Below are positions 43,621 through 51,844 of a stretch of 64,000 bases of DNA, in pieces. The position numbers were made by a program, and so were the translations under genes. This DNA comes from Allorhizobium pseudoryzae (GTDB lineage: Bacteria > Pseudomonadota > Alphaproteobacteria > Rhizobiales > Rhizobiaceae), in NCBI RefSeq assembly GCF_011046245.1, contig NZ_CP049241.1, positions 620,001-684,000 on the forward strand. Direction: 5' to 3'. The notes beneath the pieces are model-generated. The model made no database searches, had not been told where the DNA came from, and saw only the letters and a program-made list of their open reading frames with translations. The number at the start of each line of letters is the position of its first letter. Position 1 is the stretch's first letter.

Positions 43621-44324
43621 ATTCGACCAGCGGCTTTCTTGTTTTTCCCTCCCCATTGCTTGAAGAAGAAGGCAGCGCCCGCCTCGTCGCACATTTGGAA
43701 AATCTCATCGACCCAAAGGGGATTGAGAGAACGTGCATTCGGTCCGGACTCACCGCCGACAATCGCCCAATGGATGTTTGTCAAATGTCCGCGGGACACC
43801 GACCCGATCAACGGCTCGAATGAAACAAAGCGGACCGCAGCACGAACATTTCTCAAATCATCGAGCCGACCGATAACGCGATCATCTTCAACGCTGGTGC
43901 CGAGCCAAACATTGGGCAAAACCGGAAAATCGCGACCAAGAATGTCTGCCATGCGGTCGGGGCGCTTTGTCAAGATTTGAAACGTGTGGCGTGGGACGCG
44001 CGCCATAGAGGCCCATACCTTCTCAACAAACGAAGCCGGCACGTTCGGATGAAAGAGATCTGACATCGAATTCACGAAAACATTGCGCGGCTTAGACCAA
44101 GTTTCCGGGATCTTCAGCGCTGCTTCATCTAGGCGAATCTCACCGGTCCACTTGGGACGACCACCTGTTTTGCGCGTCAAACCACGATATTTTTCAAGTC
44201 CCATAGCTTCCAGCCGAGCTGCCATACGCATTGCGTAGCAGTTCGTACAGCCGGCACTCATGACGGAGCAGCCCGCAACCGGATTCCACGTAGCATCCGT
44301 CCATTCTATCGAGGTCTCTGCCAT
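43575..44324 (-). CDS. Phage Gp37/Gp68-like (DUF5131) three-Cys-motif protein
   Basis: This 249-residue protein begins MAETSIEWTDATWNPVAGCS. Its Cys-x6-Cys-x2-Cys motif (GCSVMSAGCTNCYAMRMA) resembles a radical-SAM-type cluster site. NVFVNSMSDLFHPNVP, FQILTKRPDRM and WAIVGGESGPNAR are DUF5131 hallmarks. The 3' end overlaps tcmP tail to tail, which supports inheritance of the two genes as one module. Homologues are frequent in phages and genomic islands. Activity is unknown. Confidence 0.9.
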   Translation of the reverse strand: MAETSIEWTDATWNPVAGCSVMSAGCTNCYAMRMAARLEAMGLEKYRGLTRKTGGRPKWTGEIRLDEAALKIPETWSKPRNVFVNSMSDLFHPNVPASFVEKVWASMARVPRHTFQILTKRPDRMADILGRDFPVLPNVWLGTSVEDDRVIGRLDDLRNVRAAVRFVSFEPLIGSVSRGHLTNIHWAIVGGESGPNARSLNPLWVDEIFQMCDEAGAAFFFKQWGGKNKKAAGRIYRERTWDEMPTLSI

Positions 44325-44367
44325 GCACGTCGTCTCCGGCCATAATCCAGGAGTAACTCACGTCTCT

Positions 44368-44500
44368 TTAAGGAGAAGTTGAGGCGTAGGGAACCCATTC
44401 ATCCACTTTGCCATAAGGATCAAGACGCGTGTAGGAGGCACCGACCTTAGCGTCGATGTCGAGGGCTCGGCTACCCGGCACCTGAGAATGTCCGTCAACA
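44368..44500 (-). pseudogene. Possible 3' remnant of an unknown gene
   Basis: On the minus strand an open frame without a start reads SFVDGHSQVPGSRALDIDA then SYTRLDPYGKVDEWVPYAS to a TAA at 44368. It reads like real protein but lacks a beginning and lies between the DUF5131 gene and the terminator at 44509. It could be the end of a gene displaced by the insertion of the tcmP module. I do not recognise the family. Confidence 0.25.
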
Positions 44501-44508
44501 AACGACAA

Positions 44509-44533
44509 GAGCCGCCGGGGCGGCCGGCGGCTC
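44509..44533 (-). terminator. Terminator of the periplasmic protein gene
   Basis: GAGCCGCCGG (44509-44518) and CCGGCGGCTC (44524-44533) form a 10-bp stem. On the minus strand it is followed by TTGTCGTTTG. It lies 27 bp after the stop at 44561. Confidence 0.65.
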
Positions 44534-44560
44534 TCTCGTGCCATGCAATCGCGGTGACGA

Positions 44561-45061
44561 TTACTTGGCCGGCTTCAGCGAGTTGATGATCTCGCCGAGC
44601 GTCTGGGCATGCTTTTCCTGCTCGCCCTTGGTGCCCCAATAGGTGATGAGCAGCAGCTTGTTCGGCTTCGGCGAGACGAGCGACAGGCCGATGCTGACCG
44701 GGCCGTCTTTGTCCTTGCCGGACCAGTCGAAGTTCGCCATCTTCATGCCGTTGATCGTGTCTTCCGACTGCTTCTGGGTGGCCGGATCGACCGAGACGCC
44801 GTTCTTTTCCAGGAAGGCGATCACTTCGTCGATGGCCTTGTCGGTGCCTTCGCCATCGGCGACATCGATCGAGATATAGATCGCACCGTCATCCGAGGTG
44901 GCCTGGATACCGGTATCGGTTTCTTCCGGACCCCAGCTTTCCGGAAATGCGATGCTTGCCACCGGTGCGTCGCTCGGGAAAGCGAGCGTCTTCATGGCGG
45001 CAAAGGAGGCGGCAGGAAACAGCATGGCGGCCAGAGCAGCCGCGGCAATAAACTTCTTCAC
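44561..45061 (-). CDS. Secreted periplasmic protein of unknown function
   Basis: The chosen GTG start at 45061 gives the signal peptide VKKFIAAAALAAMLFPAASFA and a mature protein of about 145 residues; GAAGGA lies eight bases upstream. The body is a mixed alpha/beta domain (IAFPESWGPEETDTGIQATS, AIYISIDVADGEG, KKDGPVSIGL-like strands) ending in a helix, AQTLGEIINSLKPAK. No enzyme motif is seen. It resembles small histidine-kinase-associated or lipid-binding periplasmic domains, but no role is assigned. Confidence 0.72.
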   Translation of the reverse strand: MKKFIAAAALAAMLFPAASFAAMKTLAFPSDAPVASIAFPESWGPEETDTGIQATSDDGAIYISIDVADGEGTDKAIDEVIAFLEKNGVSVDPATQKQSEDTINGMKMANFDWSGKDKDGPVSIGLSLVSPKPNKLLLITYWGTKGEQEKHAQTLGEIINSLKPAK

Positions 45062-45296
45062 GGGTGTGATCCTTCGTGGAATGAAATGGCAGGACATCCG
45101 TCGCTTCCCCCGAAGCGCCTGATGCTGCTCTCATTTCTACACATTTCTTGCTGTCGCCAAGATGAACGAAAGTGGAAACCGCGGTTTGCAATAAAAAATT
45201 TTCTGAAGCGCCTATTTGTGATTCCTTGTTACATCGCGTATCTGCAATTTAACTTATGAATCCGCGACAGACCACACCGGAGCGCGTTCCGGACCA

Positions 45297-45325
45297 GCAA
45301 AACAGGCCCCCGAAGGAGCCTGTTT
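45297..45325 (-). terminator. Rho-independent terminator after the beta-oxidation operon
   Basis: On the minus strand AACAGGCTCC-TTCG-GGGGCCTGTT folds into a stem with a TTCG-type loop and ends TTTGCT. It lies about 30 bp after the FadJ stop at 45355. Confidence 0.8.
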
Positions 45326-45354
45326 CATACGTTGTTTGAGGACGGATCGAAAGC

Positions 45355-47571
45355 TTAGGCTGCCTTCTGTTCCGCACCGTAGGGGTTGAAGCGCGTGTAG
45401 AAGGTGTCGCCCTTGGCAGCCATGTCGAGGAGCAGCGGCGTCGGCTTGAAGTGATCGCCATACTGGGCAGCAAGCGTTTCGCAGAGCGCCACGAAGGTTT
45501 TGACCCCCATGCCATCGATATAGGACAGCGTGCCGCCGGTATAGGGTGCGAAACCGAAGCCAAGGATGGAGCCGACATCGGCCTCACGCGGATCGGTGAC
45601 GATGCCCTCTTCCATGGTGCGGGCGGCTTCAAGCGCGATGGTGACGAGAAGGCGCTGCTTCAGCACGGTCACATCCACGTCGGAAGCCGGCTTCTGGGGG
45701 TAGAGGTCCTTGAGGCCCGGCCACAGCGACTTCTTGGCGGGCTTGGCCGGATAATCGTAGAAGCCGCGCGTGTTCTTGCGGCCGCGACGATCGAGATCGT
45801 TCACCAGTTTATCGACCAGCGCCATGTGCTCCGGCTTGACCGAGGCTTCACCCAGATCGGCAATCGAGGCCTTCATGATCTTCTGGGAGAGATCGACGGC
45901 CACTTCGTCGTTCAAGGACAGCGGGCCGACCGGCATGCCGGCCATCTTGGCGGCATTTTCGATCATGGTGGCCGGCACGCCTTCAATCAGCATGTCATAG
46001 GCTTCGTTGATGTAGCGGAAGACGCAGCGGTTGACATAGAAGCCGCGCGTATCGTTGACGACGATGGGCGTCTTCTTGATCTGGGCGACGTAATCGAGCG
46101 CCACGGCAAGCGCCTCGTCACCGGTTTCCTCGCCGAGGATGACTTCGGTCAGCATCATCTTTTCGACCGGCGAGAAGAAATGCACGCCGATGAACTGCTG
46201 CGGACGCTTGGAATTCTTCGCAAGGCCTGTGATCGGCAGGGTCGAGGTGTTGGAGGCGAAGATCGCGCCTTCCGGCAGCACGGCCTCGACCTTTTCGATG
46301 ACGTCCTTCTTGACCTGGCGGTCTTCGAAGACGGCTTCGACGACAAGCGCGACATCGGACAGCGTCGAATAATCGGCGGTCGGCGTGATGAGGGAGAGCA
46401 GCTTTTCGCCGTCTTCCTTGGTCATCCGGCCCTTACCAACCTGATCGGCTACCAGCTTTTCCGAATGCGCCTTGCCCTTGGCCGCGGCTTCCTCGTCGCG
46501 GTCGATCAGCGAGACGGCGATGCCGGCGGCGGCGGTGACATAGGCGATCGAGGCGCCCATGAAGCCGGCACCGACAACGCCAATCTTCGTCAGTTTCTGC
46601 TTCTCCACGCCGACCGGGCGGCGGGCACCCTTGCCGAGTTCCTGCATGGAGATGAACAGCGAGCGGATCATCGAGAAGGCTTCGGTGGTGCGAAGCACCT
46701 GCGTGAAATAGCGCTGCTCGACCTTGAGCGCCGTATCAAACGGCAGCTGCAGGCCCTCATAGACGCATTTCAGGATGGCGAGCGCGCCCGGATAATTGCC
46801 GGCGGTTTCGCGGCGCAGGATGGCTGGTGCTGCCGGCCAGAGTTGGGCAGCAGCCGGCGTCCAGATGCCGCCGCCGGGCACCTTGAAGCCCTTTTCATCC
46901 CAGGGAGCGACAGGCTTCAGCCCGTCCTTGATCATCTGCTTGGCGGCAGTCACGAGCTGATCGGGCTCGACCACCTGATGCACGAGGTTCATCGCCTTGG
47001 CGCGCTGCGGCGTCAACGTCTGGCCAGTCGTCATCATCTGCAGGGCATCCTGCGTGTTGGCAAGCCGCGAGACACGCTGCGTGCCGCCGGCGCCGGGGAA
47101 GATGCCGACTTTCACTTCCGGCAGCGCGAGCTTGACGGACTTGGCGTTGGAGGCGACGCGGCCATGGCAGGCGAGCGACAGTTCCAGCGCGCCGCCCATG
47201 CACACGCCATTGATGGCGGCCACCCACGGCTTGCCGTTGGTTTCGATCTTGCGCCACAGCCAGGTCATGCGGCCGGCTTCGGTAAACAGCGTCTGCATCG
47301 CCGTGTCCGGGTTCTTCGCCTGTTCCTGCTGCAGCAGATCAAACATGCCGCGGATCATGGTGAGATCGGCGCCGCCGGAAAAGGCCGATTTGCCGGAGGT
47401 GAAGACGACGCCCTTGACGGCCTCGTCCTTGACGGTCGCATCGACGATGGCATCGATTTCCTGCATCACCTCGACGGTGAAGACGTTCATCGACTTGTCC
47501 GGCATGTCCCAAGTGACAAGGGCGATGCCGTCTGCATCGGTCTCGACAGTGAAATTCTTGTAGGTGCTCAT
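45355..47571 (-). CDS. fadJ: Enoyl-CoA hydratase / 3-hydroxyacyl-CoA dehydrogenase (FadJ/FadB-like)
   Basis: This 738-residue bifunctional beta-oxidation enzyme starts with a crotonase domain (GVVFTSGKSAFSGGADLTMI, AAINGVCMGGALELSLACHG) for hydration of enoyl-CoA. It continues with the NAD domain IGVVGAGFMGASIAY (about 328) and HADH C-terminal parts (IGVHFFSPVEKMML, DTRGFYVNRCV). It is the last gene of the operon acyl-CoA dehydrogenase, thiolase, FadJ on the minus strand. Length and domain order match rhizobial homologues. Confidence 0.93.
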   Translation of the reverse strand: MSTYKNFTVETDADGIALVTWDMPDKSMNVFTVEVMQEIDAIVDATVKDEAVKGVVFTSGKSAFSGGADLTMIRGMFDLLQQEQAKNPDTAMQTLFTEAGRMTWLWRKIETNGKPWVAAINGVCMGGALELSLACHGRVASNAKSVKLALPEVKVGIFPGAGGTQRVSRLANTQDALQMMTTGQTLTPQRAKAMNLVHQVVEPDQLVTAAKQMIKDGLKPVAPWDEKGFKVPGGGIWTPAAAQLWPAAPAILRRETAGNYPGALAILKCVYEGLQLPFDTALKVEQRYFTQVLRTTEAFSMIRSLFISMQELGKGARRPVGVEKQKLTKIGVVGAGFMGASIAYVTAAAGIAVSLIDRDEEAAAKGKAHSEKLVADQVGKGRMTKEDGEKLLSLITPTADYSTLSDVALVVEAVFEDRQVKKDVIEKVEAVLPEGAIFASNTSTLPITGLAKNSKRPQQFIGVHFFSPVEKMMLTEVILGEETGDEALAVALDYVAQIKKTPIVVNDTRGFYVNRCVFRYINEAYDMLIEGVPATMIENAAKMAGMPVGPLSLNDEVAVDLSQKIMKASIADLGEASVKPEHMALVDKLVNDLDRRGRKNTRGFYDYPAKPAKKSLWPGLKDLYPQKPASDVDVTVLKQRLLVTIALEAARTMEEGIVTDPREADVGSILGFGFAPYTGGTLSYIDGMGVKTFVALCETLAAQYGDHFKPTPLLLDMAAKGDTFYTRFNPYGAEQKAA

Positions 47572-47612
47572 GATGGGATTCCTCTTCCCTGAAAATCGCT
47601 TTGGCGTCGTTC

Positions 47613-47743
47613 GCCCCTCATCCGCCTGCCGGCACCTTCTCCCCGCAGGCGGGGAGAAGAGGTATGCCGCGACGCTTCTGGTCCCCCTCGCCCCGTTTAC
47701 GGGGAGAGGGTGCGCCGAGCGAAGCGGAGGCGGGGTGAGGGGC
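47613..47743. repeat. Rhizobial-type palindromic intergenic repeat
   Basis: CCCCTCATCCG at the left and GGCGGGGTGAGGGG at the right are inverted, with inner hairpins CTCCCCGCAGGCGGGGAG and CTCGCCCCGTTTACGGGG. A sequence of the same type lies at 60528-60650. Such GC-rich extragenic palindromes are common in Rhizobiaceae and may stabilise or terminate transcripts between fadJ and the thiolase gene. Confidence 0.75.
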
Positions 47744-47759
47744 TGTCATCGGAGAGCCA

Positions 47760-48968
47760 TCAAACCCGTTCGATGACCGTGGCCGTGCCCATGCCGGCGC
47801 CGATGCAGAGGGTGACCAGCGCGGTATTGAGATCGCGGCGTTCCAGCTCGTCCAGCACCGTGCCGAGGATCATCGCGCCGGTGGCGCCCAGCGGATGGCC
47901 CATGGCGATCGCGCCGCCATTGACGTTCATCTTGTCGTGAGAGATGTCGAAGGCCTGCATATAGCGCAGCACGACGGCGGCGAAGGCTTCGTTGAGTTCG
48001 AAAAGGTCGATGTCCTTCAGCGACATGCCGGTCTTCTTCAGGAGCTTTTCCGTCACATCCACCGGGCCGGTCAGCATCAGGGCCGGATCGGAGCCGATAT
48101 TGGTGAAGGCGCGGATGCGGGCGCGGGGCTTCAGGCCCATGGTCTCGCCACCGGCCTTCGAGCCGACGAGGACGGCGGCGGCGCCGTCGACGATGCCCGA
48201 CGAGTTGCCGGCGTGGTGGACATAGGTGATGCGCTCGACTTCCGGGTGCGCCTGCAGGCCGACGGCTTCGAAACCGCCCATCTCGCCCGGCATCTGGAAG
48301 GACGGGTTGAGGGACGCGAGCGACTGCATGTTCGTCTCGGGCCGCATGTGTTCGTCGCGGTCGAGGATCGTCAGCCCGTTCTGGTCCTTCACCGGGATGA
48401 CGGATTTGGAGAAGTAGCCGTTCGCCCAGGCATGCGCCGCACGCTTCTGGCTTTCCACGGCATAGGCATCCACGTCATCGCGGGAGAAGCCGTATTTCGT
48501 GGCAATGAGATCGGCCGAGACACCCTGCGGCATGAAATAGCCGGGGAAGTTGACGGAGGGGTCCATGTACCAGGAGCCGCCGGACATGCCCATGCCGACG
48601 CGCGACATGCTTTCGACACCACCGGCAATAACGATCTCGTCGGAGCCTGCCATGACCTTGCCCGCCGCGAAGTTGACGGCATCGAGACCCGAGGCGCAGA
48701 AGCGCGAGATCTGCATGCCGGGTGCCTTCACCGAATAACCGGCCTCGAAGGCGGCGGCCTTGGGAATCACGGCGCCGGCATCCATCACCGGATCGACGCA
48801 GCCCATGATGATGTCATCGACGGTTCCTGTATCGAGGCCGTTGCGGTCGCGGATGGCTTCGAGCGTTTTTGCGGCCAGACGGACGGAGGGAACCTCGTGC
48901 AGGGATCCGTCCTTCTTGCCACGCCCGCGCGGCGTGCGCACGTGGTCGTAGATATAGACTTCGGTCAT
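47760..48968 (-). CDS. fadA: Acetyl-CoA C-acyltransferase (thiolase)
   Basis: This 402-residue thiolase starts [21 protein letters not shown] at ATG 48968, behind AGGGAGAG. The acyl-accepting Cys is in [16 protein letters not shown] (about 92), His in [18 protein letters not shown], and the second Cys in [13 protein letters not shown] at the C-terminus. It cleaves 3-ketoacyl-CoA in the last step of beta-oxidation. It lies between the toxin-antitoxin pair and fadJ. The frame extends upstream without coding character. Confidence 0.92.
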   Translation of the reverse strand: MTEVYIYDHVRTPRGRGKKDGSLHEVPSVRLAAKTLEAIRDRNGLDTGTVDDIIMGCVDPVMDAGAVIPKAAAFEAGYSVKAPGMQISRFCASGLDAVNFAAGKVMAGSDEIVIAGGVESMSRVGMGMSGGSWYMDPSVNFPGYFMPQGVSADLIATKYGFSRDDVDAYAVESQKRAAHAWANGYFSKSVIPVKDQNGLTILDRDEHMRPETNMQSLASLNPSFQMPGEMGGFEAVGLQAHPEVERITYVHHAGNSSGIVDGAAAVLVGSKAGGETMGLKPRARIRAFTNIGSDPALMLTGPVDVTEKLLKKTGMSLKDIDLFELNEAFAAVVLRYMQAFDISHDKMNVNGGAIAMGHPLGATGAMILGTVLDELERRDLNTALVTLCIGAGMGTATVIERV

Positions 48969-49014
48969 TGTCTCTCTCCCTTGGGCACCCGGGGCGCCCT
49001 CTTTGTCTCGTTCG

Positions 49015-49344
49015 CTACTCGAAGAATGTGCTGATGCGCGCCAGAACTTCGTCGAGAATGAAATCAGGTACCTTCTCCACAAAGCGCGCGCCGCGCGCCT
49101 TGAGATCGAGGGACCGTAGCTGGTTGCACAGGATGACACCGGAGCTTCGTGTGCCAGCACCCGACAACGAAACGGCAAAACCCTGAAAACGGGCAAACTG
49201 CCCGCCAGTCGTGACCGGCACGATGATGGGCGTGCCGAGATCGTTGAAGGCCTTCTGCGTTACGATCAGTACGTAACGCGATCCGGCCTGTTCACGGCCC
49301 TTGATCGGTTCGAGATCGACATGCCAGATCTCGCCCCGCTCCAT
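49015..49344 (-). CDS. mazF: MazF/PemK-type mRNA endonuclease toxin
   Basis: This 109-residue protein begins MERGEIWHVDLEPIKGREQAG, the canonical MazF/PemK N-terminus. It has RYVLIVTQKAFNDLGTPIIVPVTTGG and GVILCNQLRSLDLKARGARFVEKVP, the conserved strands with the catalytic Arg and Thr. MazF toxins cut mRNA at short sequences. It starts one base after the antitoxin stop region (TGATG overlap), giving a coupled operon. It lies inside the beta-oxidation operon, on the same strand. Confidence 0.93.
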   Translation of the reverse strand: MERGEIWHVDLEPIKGREQAGSRYVLIVTQKAFNDLGTPIIVPVTTGGQFARFQGFAVSLSGAGTRSSGVILCNQLRSLDLKARGARFVEKVPDFILDEVLARISTFFE

Positions 49345-49601
49345 CAGATGATCTCCCGGCCAACGGGCGGATCATTGAACCATTCAAGCTCCTCGTCGGA
49401 CAGAGGCGCATCAGGATCACACTGTGCCAAAAGCTCCTCAAGCGTGTATTTCGGCCGCGCACGCGGCACGGCAATCAGCCGCCCCGCTTCCGCAGACACA
49501 TCAACCTTGGTATTTGCCGAAAGGCCCAGTTCTTCGAGAACGGCCTTGGGGATGGTCATCATCACGGACCCTCCGACATTGCGCAATGTTGACGTTGCCA
49601 T
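49344..49601 (-). CDS. mazE: MazE/AbrB-type antitoxin
   Basis: This 85-residue protein begins MATSTLRNVGGSVMMTIPKAVLEELGL, a swapped-hairpin AbrB/SpoVT DNA-binding fold. It continues SANTKVDVSAEAGRLIAVPR and has an acidic C-terminal tail (PDAPLSDEELEWF) that would neutralise MazF. The ATG at 49601 is preferred to one two codons earlier. A perfect 11-bp inverted repeat just upstream is the likely autoregulatory operator. Confidence 0.92.
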   Translation of the reverse strand: MATSTLRNVGGSVMMTIPKAVLEELGLSANTKVDVSAEAGRLIAVPRARPKYTLEELLAQCDPDAPLSDEELEWFNDPPVGREII

Positions 49602-49613
49602 TTCCACCTCCGA

Positions 49614-49639
49614 AAAAGTTATACATACGTATAACTTTT
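49614..49639. promoter_or_regulatory. Operator palindrome of the mazEF operon
   Basis: AAAAGTTATAC and GTATAACTTTT (49614-49624 and 49629-49639) are exact reverse complements separated by ATAC. The palindrome lies 13 bp before the antitoxin start codon and is much AT-richer than its surroundings. This is the usual place for MazE or MazE-MazF binding and autorepression. Confidence 0.8.
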
Positions 49640-49656
49640 ATCGATCCTTGCCGCAA

Positions 49657-51450
49657 TCAAAACGCCTCGGCGGCCAGTTCCATCAGCGTGTCGCTGCCAG
49701 CTTCGATGCGCACCTTGCGCAGTGCGGTTTCCGGCATGATCTTGTCCATGTAGAAGCGGGCCGTGACAAGCTTGGTGTTCAGGAAATCGGCGCGTTCATC
49801 ACCGGCGGCGATCAGGTCCTGCGCGGATTTTGCCATCTTGGCCCACATGTAGCCGAGCATCACGAGGCCGAAGAGGTGCATGTAGTCGGTCGAGCCGGCG
49901 CCGGCATTGTCGGGCTTGGCCATGGCATTCTGCATGAACCACATGGTGGAGGCCTGCAGGTCGTTCAAGCCCTTCTTCAACGACTTCGTGTAGGGCGCCA
50001 TCTGTTCGTTCGAGCGGTTCTCCTCGCAGAAGTCACCGATTTCCTTGAAAGCGGCCATAACGGCGCGGCCGCCGTTCAGCGCCAGCTTGCGACCGACGAG
50101 ATCGAGCGCCTGGATGCCGTTCGCGCCTTCGTAGATCATCGCGATGCGGGCATCGCGCACATACTGGCTCATGCCCCATTCTTCGATGTAGCCGTGACCG
50201 CCATAGACCTGCTGTGCCATCACCGCATGGTCAAAACCCTTGTCGGTTAGCACACCCTTCAGGATCGGCGTGGCGAGACCGAGAAGATCGTCCGCCGACT
50301 GGCGCTCAGTTGCATCGGACGAACGATGGGCGATGTCGGATTTCAGCGCCGTCCACAGCATGAAGGCGCGGCCGGCTTCGTTGAAGGCCTTGATGGTCAT
50401 CAGCGTGCGGCGGATGTCCGGATGCACGATGATCGGGTCGGCGGCCTTTTCCGGTGCCTTGGGACCAGAGAGCGAGCGGCCCTGGATACGGTCCTTGGCA
50501 TAGGCGACGGCGTTCTGATAGGCGATTTCGGAGATGGCGAGACCCTGGAGACCGACGCCGAGACGCGCCTCGTTCATCATGACGAACATGGCGTTCAGGC
50601 CCTTGTTCTCCGCGCCGATCAGGTAACCGGTCGCTTCGTCATAATTCATCACGCAGGTGGCATTGCCGTGAATGCCCATCTTGTGCTCGATCGCACCGCA
50701 GACAACCGCGTTGCGCTCGCCGACCGAGCCATCCGCGTTGACCATGAACTTCGGCACGATGAAGAGCGAAATGCCCTTGGTGCCGGCGGGTGCGCCTTCG
50801 ATGCGGGCAAGCACCAGATGGACGATATTGTCCGTCATGTCGTGTTCGCCGGCCGAGATGAAGATCTTCTGGCCGGAGATCTTGTAGCTGCCGTCCCCGT
50901 TCGGCACGGCCTTGGTGCGCAGAAGACCAAGATCGGTGCCGCAATGCGGCTCGGTGAGGTTCATGGTGCCGGACCAGGTGCCTTCGACCATCTTCGGAAG
51001 ATAGGTCTTCTTCTGCTCGTCGCTGCCGTGGACGAGGATGGCGGCAATCGCGCCTTGCGTCAGGCCGGGATACATCATCAGCGACATGTTGGCGGCAGAG
51101 GTATATTCGCCGACGGCGGCATGCAGCGTGTAGGGAAGCCCCTGCCCGCCGAACTCCTCCGGAACCGCAAGGCCGATCCAGCCGCCCTCGCAATAGGCGT
51201 CATAGGCCTCCTTGAACCCTTTCGGGGTCTTGACGGAGCCATCCTCGGCGCGGACGCAGCCTTCCTGGTCGCCTGAATAGTTGACGGGAAACAGCACTTC
51301 CTCGGACAGGCGCGCCGCTTCGGAGGCGATCGCCTCGATCATCTCCGGCGTCGCATCGGCAAAGCCGGGAAGATTGTTGTAACGTTCGATGCCGAGCACG
51401 TCCTTCAAGATGAACAGGGTATCGGTGACCGGGGCCTTGTAGACAGGCAT
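49657..51450 (-). CDS. Acyl-CoA dehydrogenase
   Basis: This 597-residue protein has an extended C-terminal domain and begins MPVYKAPVTDTLFILKDVLG. FAD and substrate landmarks are present: WSGTMNLTEPHCGTDLG, YKISGQKIFISAGEHDM, RIQGRSLSGPKAPEKAADPI and MIYEGANGIQALDLVGRKL with the catalytic Glu. It performs the first oxidation of fatty acyl-CoA. It is the first gene of the fad operon, with the mazEF pair between it and the thiolase. Confidence 0.92.
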   Translation of the reverse strand: MPVYKAPVTDTLFILKDVLGIERYNNLPGFADATPEMIEAIASEAARLSEEVLFPVNYSGDQEGCVRAEDGSVKTPKGFKEAYDAYCEGGWIGLAVPEEFGGQGLPYTLHAAVGEYTSAANMSLMMYPGLTQGAIAAILVHGSDEQKKTYLPKMVEGTWSGTMNLTEPHCGTDLGLLRTKAVPNGDGSYKISGQKIFISAGEHDMTDNIVHLVLARIEGAPAGTKGISLFIVPKFMVNADGSVGERNAVVCGAIEHKMGIHGNATCVMNYDEATGYLIGAENKGLNAMFVMMNEARLGVGLQGLAISEIAYQNAVAYAKDRIQGRSLSGPKAPEKAADPIIVHPDIRRTLMTIKAFNEAGRAFMLWTALKSDIAHRSSDATERQSADDLLGLATPILKGVLTDKGFDHAVMAQQVYGGHGYIEEWGMSQYVRDARIAMIYEGANGIQALDLVGRKLALNGGRAVMAAFKEIGDFCEENRSNEQMAPYTKSLKKGLNDLQASTMWFMQNAMAKPDNAGAGSTDYMHLFGLVMLGYMWAKMAKSAQDLIAAGDERADFLNTKLVTARFYMDKIMPETALRKVRIEAGSDTLMELAAEAF

Positions 51451-51844
51451 TCGCGAACTCCTCCAAATCAGCGGCCGGATGGACCGGCATCCATAGTCCT
51501 ACAAAATATTGACGTGCGCGTAAACGTCAATCCGTCAAAACGGCGCATCCGGTAGAATCTTTGCGAGCGCCCATTTCTCTCAAAACTTGCTCTCCCGGCG
51601 CTCCCGCACGCGAAACCTGACGCTACGTTAACACTGTATTAACTACGTTTCGCGAAAGGTGAATACCGAGCCGTGGTGCGTCGCGCTTCGGCACAAGGGG
51701 AGTTGAAGGAAAAACTTTCTCGACGGCCAGCCGAAACCGTCCGGCCTGCTTTCGGGCCGAGGAAGATCTCCGACAGTCATCCCGAAACCGACATGCCTTT
51801 TGGACCATCCTCCGGGATCGTGCAGCCGAAGCGAGCTAAAGACG
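51451..51844. other. Intergenic region between the fad operon and podJ
   Basis: About 390 bp between divergent genes. It should hold the promoters of the acyl-CoA dehydrogenase gene and of podJ. A minus-strand frame overlaps here but has no coding support. I see no tRNA or repeat in it. The last codons before podJ (from a TTG at 51800) are in frame but unlikely to be translated. Confidence 0.5.
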
